From Leuconostoc mesenteroides subsp. mesenteroides (GTDB lineage Bacteria > Bacillota > Bacilli > Lactobacillales > Lactobacillaceae): a stretch of 64,000 nucleotides of DNA. The stretch lies in the NCBI GenBank assembly GCA_009676745.1, contig CP046062.1, positions 1,101,501-1,165,500 on the forward strand. Direction: 5' to 3'. The notes under the pieces were generated by a model, which did no database searches, was not told the DNA's origin, and worked only from the letters and a program-made list of their open reading frames with translations. Of the stretch, positions 1-6,832 are shown one piece after another. The stretch's first letter is position 1; each line of letters opens with the position of its first letter. A program made the position numbers and the translations under genes.

Positions 1-12
1 ACACAAAAAAAT

Positions 13-936
13 ATGGATGAAAATATAACACCAGAAAATCAAGAATTGATTGATCGAGCCAATATCGAGACAAAACAAAAAAATTGGCATGATGCTGCTG
101 AAACATTAGCTACACTATATGAAAAGATGCAAACATTTGAAGTCAACTATCGCTTAGTGACCGCCTTGTTTATGGATGAACAATATCAGCTTGCATCAAC
201 TTATGCAGATGATTTTCTATTAGAATATTTAGATGATGAATCTAATTTTCGAATGGTTGTAGCGCTTGCCGTTCAAAATCAAAATTTTGTCTATGCGCAA
301 CAATTAGCTGTTCTTTGGGATGATTTAGATGTCGTTGATGAAGTTTTGAAAGAAATCAGACAAGCTGAAGAACGAGCACAAGAAAATATGAGAGCAACAC
401 TCGATACGATTGCGCGCCAATTTTATCATATGAGCGATTATGATTTGTTAGCACAACGTGATCGTTACGAATCTGCGCGACACTTACCAGTAGCGCAGTT
501 TGTTGTAGGTGCTAAATTTATCCTTGTTGATCCCTACGCATTACCGATTATTCGTGCAACATTACTGGAAGATCTGCAAAAATTACAGATTGATGAAACA
601 GTGAAGTACCGCTGGCTTGATGATGAAATTTATACGGTACAGCTGAGCGATATAATGCCATTAACTAGTTCAGCTGTATTTGAAGCTGCAGCAGCAACAC
701 TGGAAAACAGGTTAGGGCAAAAGGACCCCATCGCTCTAGAAATGTTGGCGCATCAAATACGTATTGAGCTAACATTACTATACCCACGTGTTGATATTGC
801 AATAACGGATATTGAAAAATGGGTTGATAGCAGTATCGCACATTATTATGGTCGCTCTAAACCAAATGAGCCAGAAAATCAACAACAATGGCATGAAAAA
901 ATAAATACACTGACTGAAAGCTTTTTCGAAAATTAA
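13..936 (+). CDS. TPR-like protein of unknown function, 5' end possibly cut by the window
   Basis: Soluble acidic protein of at least 307 residues, mostly helical by composition, with pairs of helices such as KNWHDAAETLATLYEK and YRLVTALFMDEQYQLASTYA that resemble degenerate tetratricopeptide repeats. It has no signal peptide or membrane segment. It recalls Bacillus YpiA-type TPR proteins, but that is an impression rather than a demonstrated match. The frame is open to base 1 (codons ACA CAA AAA AAT precede the ATG) and no ribosome binding site is visible in the 12 available bases, so the true start may lie upstream of the window. It ends before the tuf promoter. Function is unknown; a scaffold role would be a guess. 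Confidence 0.6.
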   Translation: MDENITPENQELIDRANIETKQKNWHDAAETLATLYEKMQTFEVNYRLVTALFMDEQYQLASTYADDFLLEYLDDESNFRMVVALAVQNQNFVYAQQLAVLWDDLDVVDEVLKEIRQAEERAQENMRATLDTIARQFYHMSDYDLLAQRDRYESARHLPVAQFVVGAKFILVDPYALPIIRATLLEDLQKLQIDETVKYRWLDDEIYTVQLSDIMPLTSSAVFEAAAATLENRLGQKDPIALEMLAHQIRIELTLLYPRVDIAITDIEKWVDSSIAHYYGRSKPNEPENQQQWHEKINTLTESFFEN

Positions 937-947
937 GTTCAAAATGG

Positions 948-976
948 TTTACATTTTCTTAATAAATCGGTATAAT
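948..976 (+). promoter_or_regulatory. tuf promoter
   Basis: A -35 box TTTACA (948-953), a 17-bp spacer and a perfect -10 box TATAAT (971-976) lie just after the preceding gene. The predicted transcript has a leader of about 115 nt before tuf. Strength is inferred from closeness to consensus. Confidence 0.8.
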
Positions 977-981
977 AATTT

Positions 982-998
982 CTGGCTTCAAAAGCCGG
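982..998 (+). promoter_or_regulatory. Hairpin at the 5' end of the tuf leader
   Basis: CTGGCTT (982-988) pairs with AAGCCGG (992-998) around a 3-nt loop, starting a few bases after the predicted transcription start. It may protect the abundant tuf mRNA at its 5' end. The role is inferred; only the inverted repeat is seen. Confidence 0.4.
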
Positions 999-1099
999 AA
1001 AAATGCAAGTTATTTGTTGTCTTTTGACGGCTTGCGTTGTAAAATATATTTATAAACATTTTTCATAGTATTGAAAAATGAATTTTGGAGGAAACTACA

Positions 1100-2287
1100 T
1101 TGGCTAAGGAAACTTACGTTCGCACTAAGCCCCACGTTAACATTGGTACTATTGGACACGTCGATCACGGAAAGACGACTTTGACTGCCGCTATCTCAAA
1201 GGTATTGGCTGAAAAGCAGGGTGTTGATGCTACTGATTTTGCTGAAATCGATAACGCGCCTGAAGAAAAAGAACGTGGTATCACAATTAACACTTCTCAC
1301 ATCGAATATGAAACAGAGAAGCGTCACTATGCCCACATCGATGCCCCAGGTCACGCGGATTATGTTAAAAACATGATCACTGGTGCTGCCCAAATGGATG
1401 GTGCTATCTTGGTTGTTGCTGCAACTGATGGTCCTATGCCACAAACACGTGAACACATCTTGTTGGCACGTCAAGTTGGTGTTGACTACTTGGTTGTCTT
1501 CTTGAACAAGACTGATTTGGTTGATGATGAAGAATTAGTTGAATTGGTTGAAATGGAAGTTCGTGAATTGTTGTCAGAATATGACTTCCCAGGCGACGAT
1601 ATTCCTGTACTTAAGGGATCAGCTTTGAAGGCTTTGGAAGGTGATGCTGAACAAGTTAAGGTTATCGAAGAATTGATGGATACTGTTGATTCATACATTC
1701 CAGAACCAGCACGTGAAACAGACAAGCCATTCTTGATGCCTGTTGAAGATGTCTTCACAATCACTGGTCGTGGTACAGTTGCTTCTGGTCGTGTTGACCG
1801 TGGTGTATTGACTACTGGAACTGAAGTTGAAATCGTTGGATTGAAAGACGAAGTTCAAAAGACTACTGTTACAGGTATCGAAATGTTCCGTAAGACTTTG
1901 GAAGAAGCTCAAGCGGGTGATAACATCGGTGCATTGTTGCGTGGTGTTGATCGTAGCAACATTGAACGTGGTCAAGTTTTGGCAAAGCCAGGTTCAATTA
2001 ACACACACAAGAAGTTTAAGGCTGAAGTTTATGTCTTGACTAAGGAAGAAGGTGGTCGTCATACACCATTCTTCACTAACTACCGTCCACAATTCTACTT
2101 CCACACAACTGACGTTACAGGTGTTGTTGAATTGCCAGCCGGTGTTGAAATGGTTATGCCTGGTGACCAAGTGACATTCGAAATCGAATTGATCTCACCA
2201 GTTGCCATCGAACAAGGTTTGAAGTTTACTGTTCGTGAAGGTGGCCACACTGTTGGTGCCGGAACAGTTACTGATATCGAAGACTAA
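1100..2287 (+). CDS. tuf: Elongation factor Tu
   Basis: Delivers aminoacyl-tRNA to the ribosome as a GTP complex in the cytoplasm. At 395 residues it has the normal family length. The G1 loop GHVDHGKT is at residues 19-26, followed by the switch region (KERGITIN), DAPGHADY, the NKTD guanine-specificity motif (usually NKCD) and domains 2 and 3. The start is TTG at 1100: GGAGG (1087-1091) lies 8 nt upstream and the protein then begins [12 protein letters not shown], as expected. An in-frame TTG at 1085 overlaps that ribosome binding site and is rejected. The gene is monocistronic, with its own strong promoter and a terminator at 2305-2330. Confidence 0.98.
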   Translation: MAKETYVRTKPHVNIGTIGHVDHGKTTLTAAISKVLAEKQGVDATDFAEIDNAPEEKERGITINTSHIEYETEKRHYAHIDAPGHADYVKNMITGAAQMDGAILVVAATDGPMPQTREHILLARQVGVDYLVVFLNKTDLVDDEELVELVEMEVRELLSEYDFPGDDIPVLKGSALKALEGDAEQVKVIEELMDTVDSYIPEPARETDKPFLMPVEDVFTITGRGTVASGRVDRGVLTTGTEVEIVGLKDEVQKTTVTGIEMFRKTLEEAQAGDNIGALLRGVDRSNIERGQVLAKPGSINTHKKFKAEVYVLTKEEGGRHTPFFTNYRPQFYFHTTDVTGVVELPAGVEMVMPGDQVTFEIELISPVAIEQGLKFTVREGGHTVGAGTVTDIED

Positions 2288-2304
2288 TAGAATTATTAGT
2301 ATTC

Positions 2305-2330
2305 AAAAAACACGCGTAAGCGTGTTTTTT
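2305..2330 (+). terminator. tuf terminator
   Basis: AACACGC-GTAA-GCGTGTT stem flanked by A and T runs, 18 bp after the tuf stop. The A run on the left also makes it usable for the convergent small gene on the minus strand. Confidence 0.9.
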
Positions 2331-2463
2331 ATTTCTTATTTTTTTCTTCGTCATGACCCAATGCTGCTTTTCGAGTTTCGTCATTACTTTCACTAGTCGG
2401 TAATGAAATGAAATCTTCGAATAAATTTGATACCTTTTCTTCACGATTTACAATTTTAGCCAT
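2329..2463 (-). CDS. Small hypothetical protein (44 aa) convergent with tuf
   Basis: An ATG (2463) preceded on the minus strand by GGAG about 7 nt upstream opens a 44-codon frame ending TAA at 2329. The product starts MAKIVNREEKVSNLFEDF and is very charged and hydrophilic, with a Lys/Glu-rich tail and no membrane segment. The reading frame ends inside the T-run of the tuf terminator, so the two genes share that hairpin. The family is not recognised. The clear ribosome binding site and fitted 3' end argue that it is real despite its length. Confidence 0.6.
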   Translation of the reverse strand: MAKIVNREEKVSNLFEDFISLPTSESNDETRKAALGHDEEKNKK

Positions 2464-2599
2464 TATTATTCTCCATATAATTTATCAAAGTAATTTTTTA
2501 TGCAATATTATACAATGTATTCAGTTTAATACGAATAACAGATGCATATAAATTATAACACTGTATAATAGTAATTAACATTGGAAATGGAGATTAATA

Positions 2600-3334
2600 A
2601 TGACTGAGTTATTGAATATAAAAAATTTGAAAAAACAATTTGGTGAAAAAATAATTTTTGATAATGTAAATGTTACTGTGCAAAAAGGCGAGGTTATCTC
2701 TGTTATTGGGCCTTCTGGTGCAGGTAAATCTACCTTTTTACGTGCCATTAATATGTTAGATTCACCAACCAGTGGTAAGGTAAATTTTGAAAATCAGGAT
2801 TTAACAAATTTGTCTGAAAAAGAGTTAGATCAATTGCGTGAAAAAATGGGTATGGTGTTTCAAAGCTTTAACTTGTTTCCAAATTTATCTGTAATTGAGA
2901 ACATTAAATTGGCACCGGTAAAAGTTAAGAATATTAGTGATAAGGAAGCCACCAAAACTGCTGAAAAGTTACTTGCTCAAGTTGGTTTAGCTGATAAAGG
3001 AAATGTTTATCCTGACAGCCTATCAGGAGGACAGAAACAACGTGTAGCGATTGCTCGTGCTTTAGCAATGTCACCTGACGTATTACTCTTTGATGAGCCG
3101 ACAAGTGCCTTAGATCCAGAAATGGTAGGTGAGGTATTAAGTGTGATGAAGCAGTTGGCAGAAGATGGCATGACTATGATTGTTGTAACGCATGAGATGG
3201 GATTTGCCCGTGAAGTAGCGGATACTGTGTGGTTTATGGCTGACGGTGGCATACAAGAGATTGCTACACCACAATCATTCTTTGATAAGCCAAAGACAAA
3301 GCGTGCACAAGAATTCTTAGAAAAAGTGTTGTAA
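2600..3334 (+). CDS. Polar amino acid ABC transporter ATP-binding protein (GlnQ family)
   Basis: ATPase subunit of a polar amino acid importer, acting on the inner face of the membrane. Its 244 residues are typical of the family. Walker [10 protein letters not shown] is at 37-45, the signature LSGGQKQR at about 134, Walker B LLFDEP with a following D-loop (SALD), and the switch histidine in VVTHEM. The start ATG has GGAG 10 nt upstream. No permease or binding protein is adjacent: rpiA follows after 9 bp. The only partner in the window is the fused binding-protein/permease at 38722-40194, which itself lacks an ATPase. Pairing of the two, and the substrate (glutamine or another polar amino acid), are inferred. 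Confidence 0.93.
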   Translation: MTELLNIKNLKKQFGEKIIFDNVNVTVQKGEVISVIGPSGAGKSTFLRAINMLDSPTSGKVNFENQDLTNLSEKELDQLREKMGMVFQSFNLFPNLSVIENIKLAPVKVKNISDKEATKTAEKLLAQVGLADKGNVYPDSLSGGQKQRVAIARALAMSPDVLLFDEPTSALDPEMVGEVLSVMKQLAEDGMTMIVVTHEMGFAREVADTVWFMADGGIQEIATPQSFFDKPKTKRAQEFLEKVL

Positions 3335-3343
3335 AATAACAAG

Positions 3344-4027
3344 ATGAACAAGCAAAAGAAACACGCCGGTGAGTTTGCTGCCACACTGATAGAAGATGGA
3401 ATGGTTGTCGGTCTTGGAACAGGATCTACGATAGCTTACTTTCTAGATGCCTTAGCTAAACGTATTCAAGATGAAAAATTGACTATTATTGGTATAACCA
3501 CTTCGACAAAGACAGCTAGACGTGCGCAAAAACTTGGTATTCCGATTCGTGATATTGACTTGGTACCAATGATAGATTTAACGATTGATGGTGCGGATGA
3601 AGTCGACCAGCATTTAAATGGCATCAAAGGTGGTGGAGCAGCTTTCTTAATGGAAAAGATTGTGGCGAAATACTCTAGACGTGTGATTTGGATTATTGAT
3701 GAACATAAACTGCATAGTAAATTGGGCAAATTCCCTTTACCAGTAGAAGTAGTAGCATTTGGTAGCGGTAAATTAGTAGCTGAACTAAAAGAACGTCATT
3801 TACACCCCAAATTACGTCTAGACAAGTATCAGAAGCCACTAGTGACGGACTTAGGGCACTATATCGTTGATCTGAATTTAGAACAAATTGATCAACCGTT
3901 TGAACTAGGGCAGTATTTAGATGGACAGATTGGTATCGTTGAGCATGGATTATTTCTAAATGTAGCGGACCAAGTGATTATTGGACAAGATGAGGGTTAT
4001 CGAATCATGAATAACTTACAGAAATAA
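3344..4027 (+). CDS. rpiA: Ribose-5-phosphate isomerase A
   Basis: Interconverts ribose 5-phosphate and ribulose 5-phosphate, linking the phosphoketolase/pentose phosphate route to nucleotide synthesis. Its 227 residues match the family. Visible motifs are GLGTGSTIAYFLDAL near the N terminus (phosphate loop), the DGADEVD active-site segment and the GGGAAFLMEKI loop. It begins 9 bp after the upstream ABC ATPase gene, so the two are probably co-transcribed. No strong ribosome binding site is seen, so translation may be coupled to the upstream gene. Confidence 0.95.
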   Translation: MNKQKKHAGEFAATLIEDGMVVGLGTGSTIAYFLDALAKRIQDEKLTIIGITTSTKTARRAQKLGIPIRDIDLVPMIDLTIDGADEVDQHLNGIKGGGAAFLMEKIVAKYSRRVIWIIDEHKLHSKLGKFPLPVEVVAFGSGKLVAELKERHLHPKLRLDKYQKPLVTDLGHYIVDLNLEQIDQPFELGQYLDGQIGIVEHGLFLNVADQVIIGQDEGYRIMNNLQK

Positions 4028-4037
4028 ATGTAATTTT

Positions 4038-4075
4038 TAAAAGCGCTTACATTATTTTTTTAATAGCGGTATAAT
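4038..4075 (+). promoter_or_regulatory. Promoter with cre-like CcpA site upstream of the universal stress gene
   Basis: -35 TTACAT (4047-4052), 17-bp spacer and perfect -10 TATAAT (4070-4075). The sequence TAAAAGCGCTTACA at 4038-4051 differs from the catabolite response element consensus TGWAANCGNTNWCA at one position and overlaps the -35 box. Known CcpA logic predicts repression in glucose; binding is inferred. Confidence 0.7.
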
Positions 4076-4106
4076 GTAGTTATTAAGAAATAAGAGGGAT
4101 AGGCGT

Positions 4107-4547
4107 ATGGCATATAATAACATTTTGGTTGCAATTGATGGCTCAGAAGTTTCAAACACATTGATAAAAAAAGTTGTTGAGTTTGCTCCTGATTCACACA
4201 TTGATATTTTGACAGTAGTGGATACCACAGGTGGTGGTTATTTTGGCTCGATTGCGATGAATGAAGATGTAGTTTATCAAATGGAGCAAGCTGCTGAAAA
4301 AGCTATTAATGAATCTTTTGATTACGCTAAGTCACTAGGACATAGTAATGTCGATATTCACGTCCGCTTTGGGTCACCAAAGCGTGTAATCGCGCGTGAT
4401 TTTCCGAAAGATCATCATAATGATTTAATTGTTATTGGTGAAACTGGGCTGAGTCGTTTACAAAGAGCAATGGCAGGTACGGTACCGTCCTTCGTAACAC
4501 AGGTTTCTAAAGTAGATGTTTTGATTATGCGAACATTTGAAAAATGA
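4107..4547 (+). CDS. Universal stress protein, UspA family
   Basis: Cytoplasmic protein of 146 residues with the alpha/beta Usp fold, usually dimeric and often ATP-binding. The N terminus YNNILVAIDGSEVSN and the C-terminal nucleotide-binding stretch VIGETGLSRLQRAMAGTVPSFV (close to the G-2x-G-9x-G(S/T) pattern) are present. It has a ribosome binding site (GAGGG) and its own promoter carrying a cre-like box at 4038-4051. A terminator shared with the convergent cyclophilin gene follows. The exact stress handled cannot be told from sequence. Confidence 0.93.
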   Translation: MAYNNILVAIDGSEVSNTLIKKVVEFAPDSHIDILTVVDTTGGGYFGSIAMNEDVVYQMEQAAEKAINESFDYAKSLGHSNVDIHVRFGSPKRVIARDFPKDHHNDLIVIGETGLSRLQRAMAGTVPSFVTQVSKVDVLIMRTFEK

Positions 4548-4550
4548 ATT

Positions 4551-4588
4551 AAAAAAAGACAAGTAGCACACGCTACCTGTCTTTTTTT
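4551..4588. terminator. Bidirectional terminator between usp and the cyclophilin gene
   Basis: Near-perfect inverted repeat with A7 on the left and T7 on the right, loop ACAC, lying between convergent genes. The 3' end of the minus-strand gene reaches into the stem at 4573. Confidence 0.9.
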
Positions 4589-5331
4589 AATTCTTTTATC
4601 ATTTCAATATTTGTAATTTTGACTGGATTAGTTGGCTTTGATTTTTCATCACTCGAAGTTGCTATGACTGGGGAACTAGCTATTTTATCTACTACAGCCA
4701 TGCCATCAATGACTTGTCCAAATACAGTATAATTGCCATCTAAACTAGGATAACCGCCTTTTTTATAAGCATTAACAATTTTGGTTGGATAAACATTAGG
4801 GTTGACGTCACTTGAAACATCTTCTGGGTTTTGGACAATAAAGAACTGACTGGTATTAGTGTCTGTGCCTGCATTTGCCATTGCAACGGCACCGCGAATA
4901 TTGTACAGTGAAGAACTAATCTCATTTTTAAATCCGTTGCCATCATCTATGTGCTTGTCTTTATCTTTCCAAATTGATTGTCCACCGCTACCTGTGCCTG
5001 TTGGGTCGCCACCCTGAATCATAAAATTATTAATAACACGATGAAATGATGTGTTGTTATAGTAACCATCTTTGGCATGAGTAATGAAATTTTCTACAGC
5101 CAATGGCGTATACCTATTGAAGAGTTTTATTGTGATGTCACCATAGGTTGTTCTCATCACAAGCTTACTCTCGTTTTTAGCAATTTTAGTTGTTAGTTGA
5201 GGAAGGGGAATTTTGTTAAGTTTAGGTTCTTGTTGAGTACTAGCTGGTTTTTGCTGTGTCATCACTAGAACGCCGACAATGCTAATGATTAATATAATCC
5301 CCATAACAATATGTGGTAAAAATTTTTTCAT
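4573..5331 (-). CDS. Membrane-anchored cyclophilin-type peptidyl-prolyl isomerase
   Basis: Catalyses proline isomerisation, probably on the outer face of the membrane. Of 252 residues, the first 25 form one hydrophobic segment after MKKF (LPHIVMGIILIISIVGVLVM) without a lipobox cysteine, suggesting a membrane anchor. The cyclophilin domain spans about 55-245, with SFHRVINNFMIQGGDPTGTGSGG (catalytic Arg in FHRV) and the FFIVQ segment. A substrate-facing role in folding secreted proteins is inferred from location. It lies 2 bp after the methyltransferase gene and probably shares its transcript with it and the PAP2 gene. Confidence 0.92.
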   Translation of the reverse strand: MKKFLPHIVMGIILIISIVGVLVMTQQKPASTQQEPKLNKIPLPQLTTKIAKNESKLVMRTTYGDITIKLFNRYTPLAVENFITHAKDGYYNNTSFHRVINNFMIQGGDPTGTGSGGQSIWKDKDKHIDDGNGFKNEISSSLYNIRGAVAMANAGTDTNTSQFFIVQNPEDVSSDVNPNVYPTKIVNAYKKGGYPSLDGNYTVFGQVIDGMAVVDKIASSPVIATSSDEKSKPTNPVKITNIEMIKELKKDR

Positions 5332-5333
5332 TA

Positions 5334-5855
5334 TTAAACCCTCTCAATAACATCTGTTTGGACGAGCCTTGTAATATAGCTGGCTTGTGAATAGTCGGCC
5401 GCAAGTAAATTATTTTTATATTCATACCACTCTTCAGGTACTTGATCAAATTTGACAATTAGTAACCCCCCATGGGTAAGGCGTGGTAAGACACTTGTTA
5501 TTTGTTGTAGATAATCAGCTGGTCGATCGTCAGTATTTTTAGCATCATCAGAATAATCGAAAATAGCGACACTAATTTGGTTTTGTGAACCAAGTTCGTG
5601 GATAAATTGGTCGTCTAATATTTTTCCTAGTAAGGTTACACGATCCGATAAACCACTCATGAATAGTGAAGCAGCGGCAGCATTAGCATTGTCCTTTGTA
5701 GTCGCATAGCTAAGTACTTTTCCAGCATTCCCAACTCTTGTAGCTAAAAATCTGGTGTTGATACCGTTTGCTGTTGTAGCATCGAGAACTATATCGTTGA
5801 TTTTGACGGTTTGTTCAATTAATTGATGTGTGAAATTATTACTTGTGAGAATCAT
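5334..5855 (-). CDS. YtqB/MnmM-like class I SAM-dependent methyltransferase, divergent
   Basis: 173 residues starting MILTSNNFTHQL; ATG at 5855 has AGGAG 7 nt upstream. Longer upstream starts read back into the PAP2 gene and are rejected. The order of elements follows YtqB (MnmM, which methylates tRNA wobble uridine in Bacillus): IVLDATTANGINT corresponds to the DATMGNGHDT SAM loop. Several usual residues differ: the HDT aspartate is Asn, the acidic ribose-binding residue after strand 2 is missing (VLSYATTKDN), and the FNLGYLP motif reads FDYSDDA. Family membership is likely by position of motifs, but activity as a tRNA methylase is uncertain. The gene overlaps the 3' end of the PAP2 gene by 17 bp. 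Confidence 0.7.
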   Translation of the reverse strand: MILTSNNFTHQLIEQTVKINDIVLDATTANGINTRFLATRVGNAGKVLSYATTKDNANAAAASLFMSGLSDRVTLLGKILDDQFIHELGSQNQISVAIFDYSDDAKNTDDRPADYLQQITSVLPRLTHGGLLIVKFDQVPEEWYEYKNNLLAADYSQASYITRLVQTDVIERV

Positions 5856-6492
5856 GAAGAACTCCTGTAGCAGATTTAAGATCAAAAATAAAATACTTCG
5901 AAATAAGAAGTAGTACGTAACCAAGTGATAAACCAGCAAGAACATCACTCGGATAATGCACGTTAATGTATACTCTGCTGATTGGAATAATGATAATTAA
6001 ACTGGTTAGAACAATTATACTGAGGGTTTTGAATAAACTAGGTTTTAGGTGGTAATTAATCAAAATAATTAATGAACCATATAATAAGATTGCGACCATG
6101 GAATGACCAGATGGAAAGCTGTAGCCATTTTCTGGAATAAGTTGTGGCTGTGGCCTGACACGAGTAATCACTTGTTTGAGCACCTGTGTAATAAGTCCAG
6201 CTGAGAATATGATATTAACGGATAAAAATAAAATATCACGATAATAATGTTTATAGGCTAGAAAAATACCAACAACTACTGATACTACAATGATTGTAGA
6301 CATATTACCAAACAGTGTAATATGCGTGTAAAACAGTGTAGTAAGGTCACCACGTTGTTGGATTAACTGCTGGAAAAATATATCAAATTGACGAAACCAA
6401 TTAGGATTTTTCAGAACGCCAAACATCATTATACCAAAGAGTATAGCCGCCAACATTGTGCTTAATTTTTGTTTCTTTTGTTGAATAGTCAT
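5839..6492 (-). CDS. PAP2 family membrane phosphatase (undecaprenyl pyrophosphatase-like)
   Basis: Integral membrane lipid phosphatase of 217 residues with about six membrane segments. The three acid-phosphatase motifs are intact: KQVITRVRP, PSGHS and SRVYINVHYPSD, placing the active site on the outer surface. Related proteins recycle undecaprenyl pyrophosphate or dephosphorylate phosphatidylglycerophosphate; the substrate here is not determined. The ATG at 6492 lacks a Shine-Dalgarno sequence but has TATAAT ending 7 nt upstream, so the mRNA may be leaderless. It heads a three-gene minus-strand group with the methyltransferase and cyclophilin genes. Confidence 0.92.
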   Translation of the reverse strand: MTIQQKKQKLSTMLAAILFGIMMFGVLKNPNWFRQFDIFFQQLIQQRGDLTTLFYTHITLFGNMSTIIVVSVVVGIFLAYKHYYRDILFLSVNIIFSAGLITQVLKQVITRVRPQPQLIPENGYSFPSGHSMVAILLYGSLIILINYHLKPSLFKTLSIIVLTSLIIIIPISRVYINVHYPSDVLAGLSLGYVLLLISKYFIFDLKSATGVLHDSHK

Positions 6493-6499
6493 GAATTTA

Positions 6500-6505
6500 A
6501 TTATA
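6500..6505 (-). promoter_or_regulatory. -10 box 7 nt before the PAP2 start codon
   Basis: Perfect TATAAT on the minus strand followed by TAAATTC and the ATG at 6492. Transcription would begin at or next to the start codon, giving a leaderless message. No convincing -35 box is present. Confidence 0.5.
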
Positions 6506-6526
6506 CCTGATTATAGTAACTTGTGT

Positions 6527-6773
6527 TATAATAATAGCAATATTGTTCAACACTATTACGTATGGCGGGGTATCAGAGAGTAAGTGGTGCTGGAAACTTA
6601 CCAAACAAAGTTCGGAACTCAGTTGATTAAATTGCTAGTGAAATGAAGTAGCTGGCAACGTTTTGTCGCGTTAAGATAAATGAGACGTAGCAATACGTGA
6701 ACATGGGTGGTACCGCGAAATATTAGTTTCGCCCCGTGTCATGCCTTTTTGGTGTGATATGGGGCTTTTTTGT
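6527..6773 (+). promoter_or_regulatory. T-box leader (tRNA-Leu) of leuS
   Basis: An extended -10 (TGT-TATAAT, -10 at 6527-6532) drives a leader with an AGAGAG stem I element near 6577, a CUC leucine codon at 6618-6620 as likely specifier, the T-box core GGGTGGTACCGCG at 6705-6717 and a terminator (6731-6773) whose 15-bp stem ends in a T run. Known mechanism: uncharged tRNA-Leu pairs with specifier and T-box and favours antitermination. Terminator and T-box are certain; the specifier is placed by context. Confidence 0.93.
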
Positions 6774-6832
6774 TTCAGTAGAACGATCACCCATTAGTAA
6801 ATAGAATAGATAAATGATAAAAGGAAAAATTT

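Noticed and set aside
1085..1102. Upstream TTG start of tuf giving an MEETTLAKE extension
   Set aside because: It overlaps the GGAGG that serves TTG 1100, and the family begins at MAKE.
1196..1975. Three minus-strand open frames inside tuf
   Set aside because: They lie antisense to a highly conserved gene with strong codon bias, have no ribosome binding sites and give unlikely Ser/Thr-rich products.
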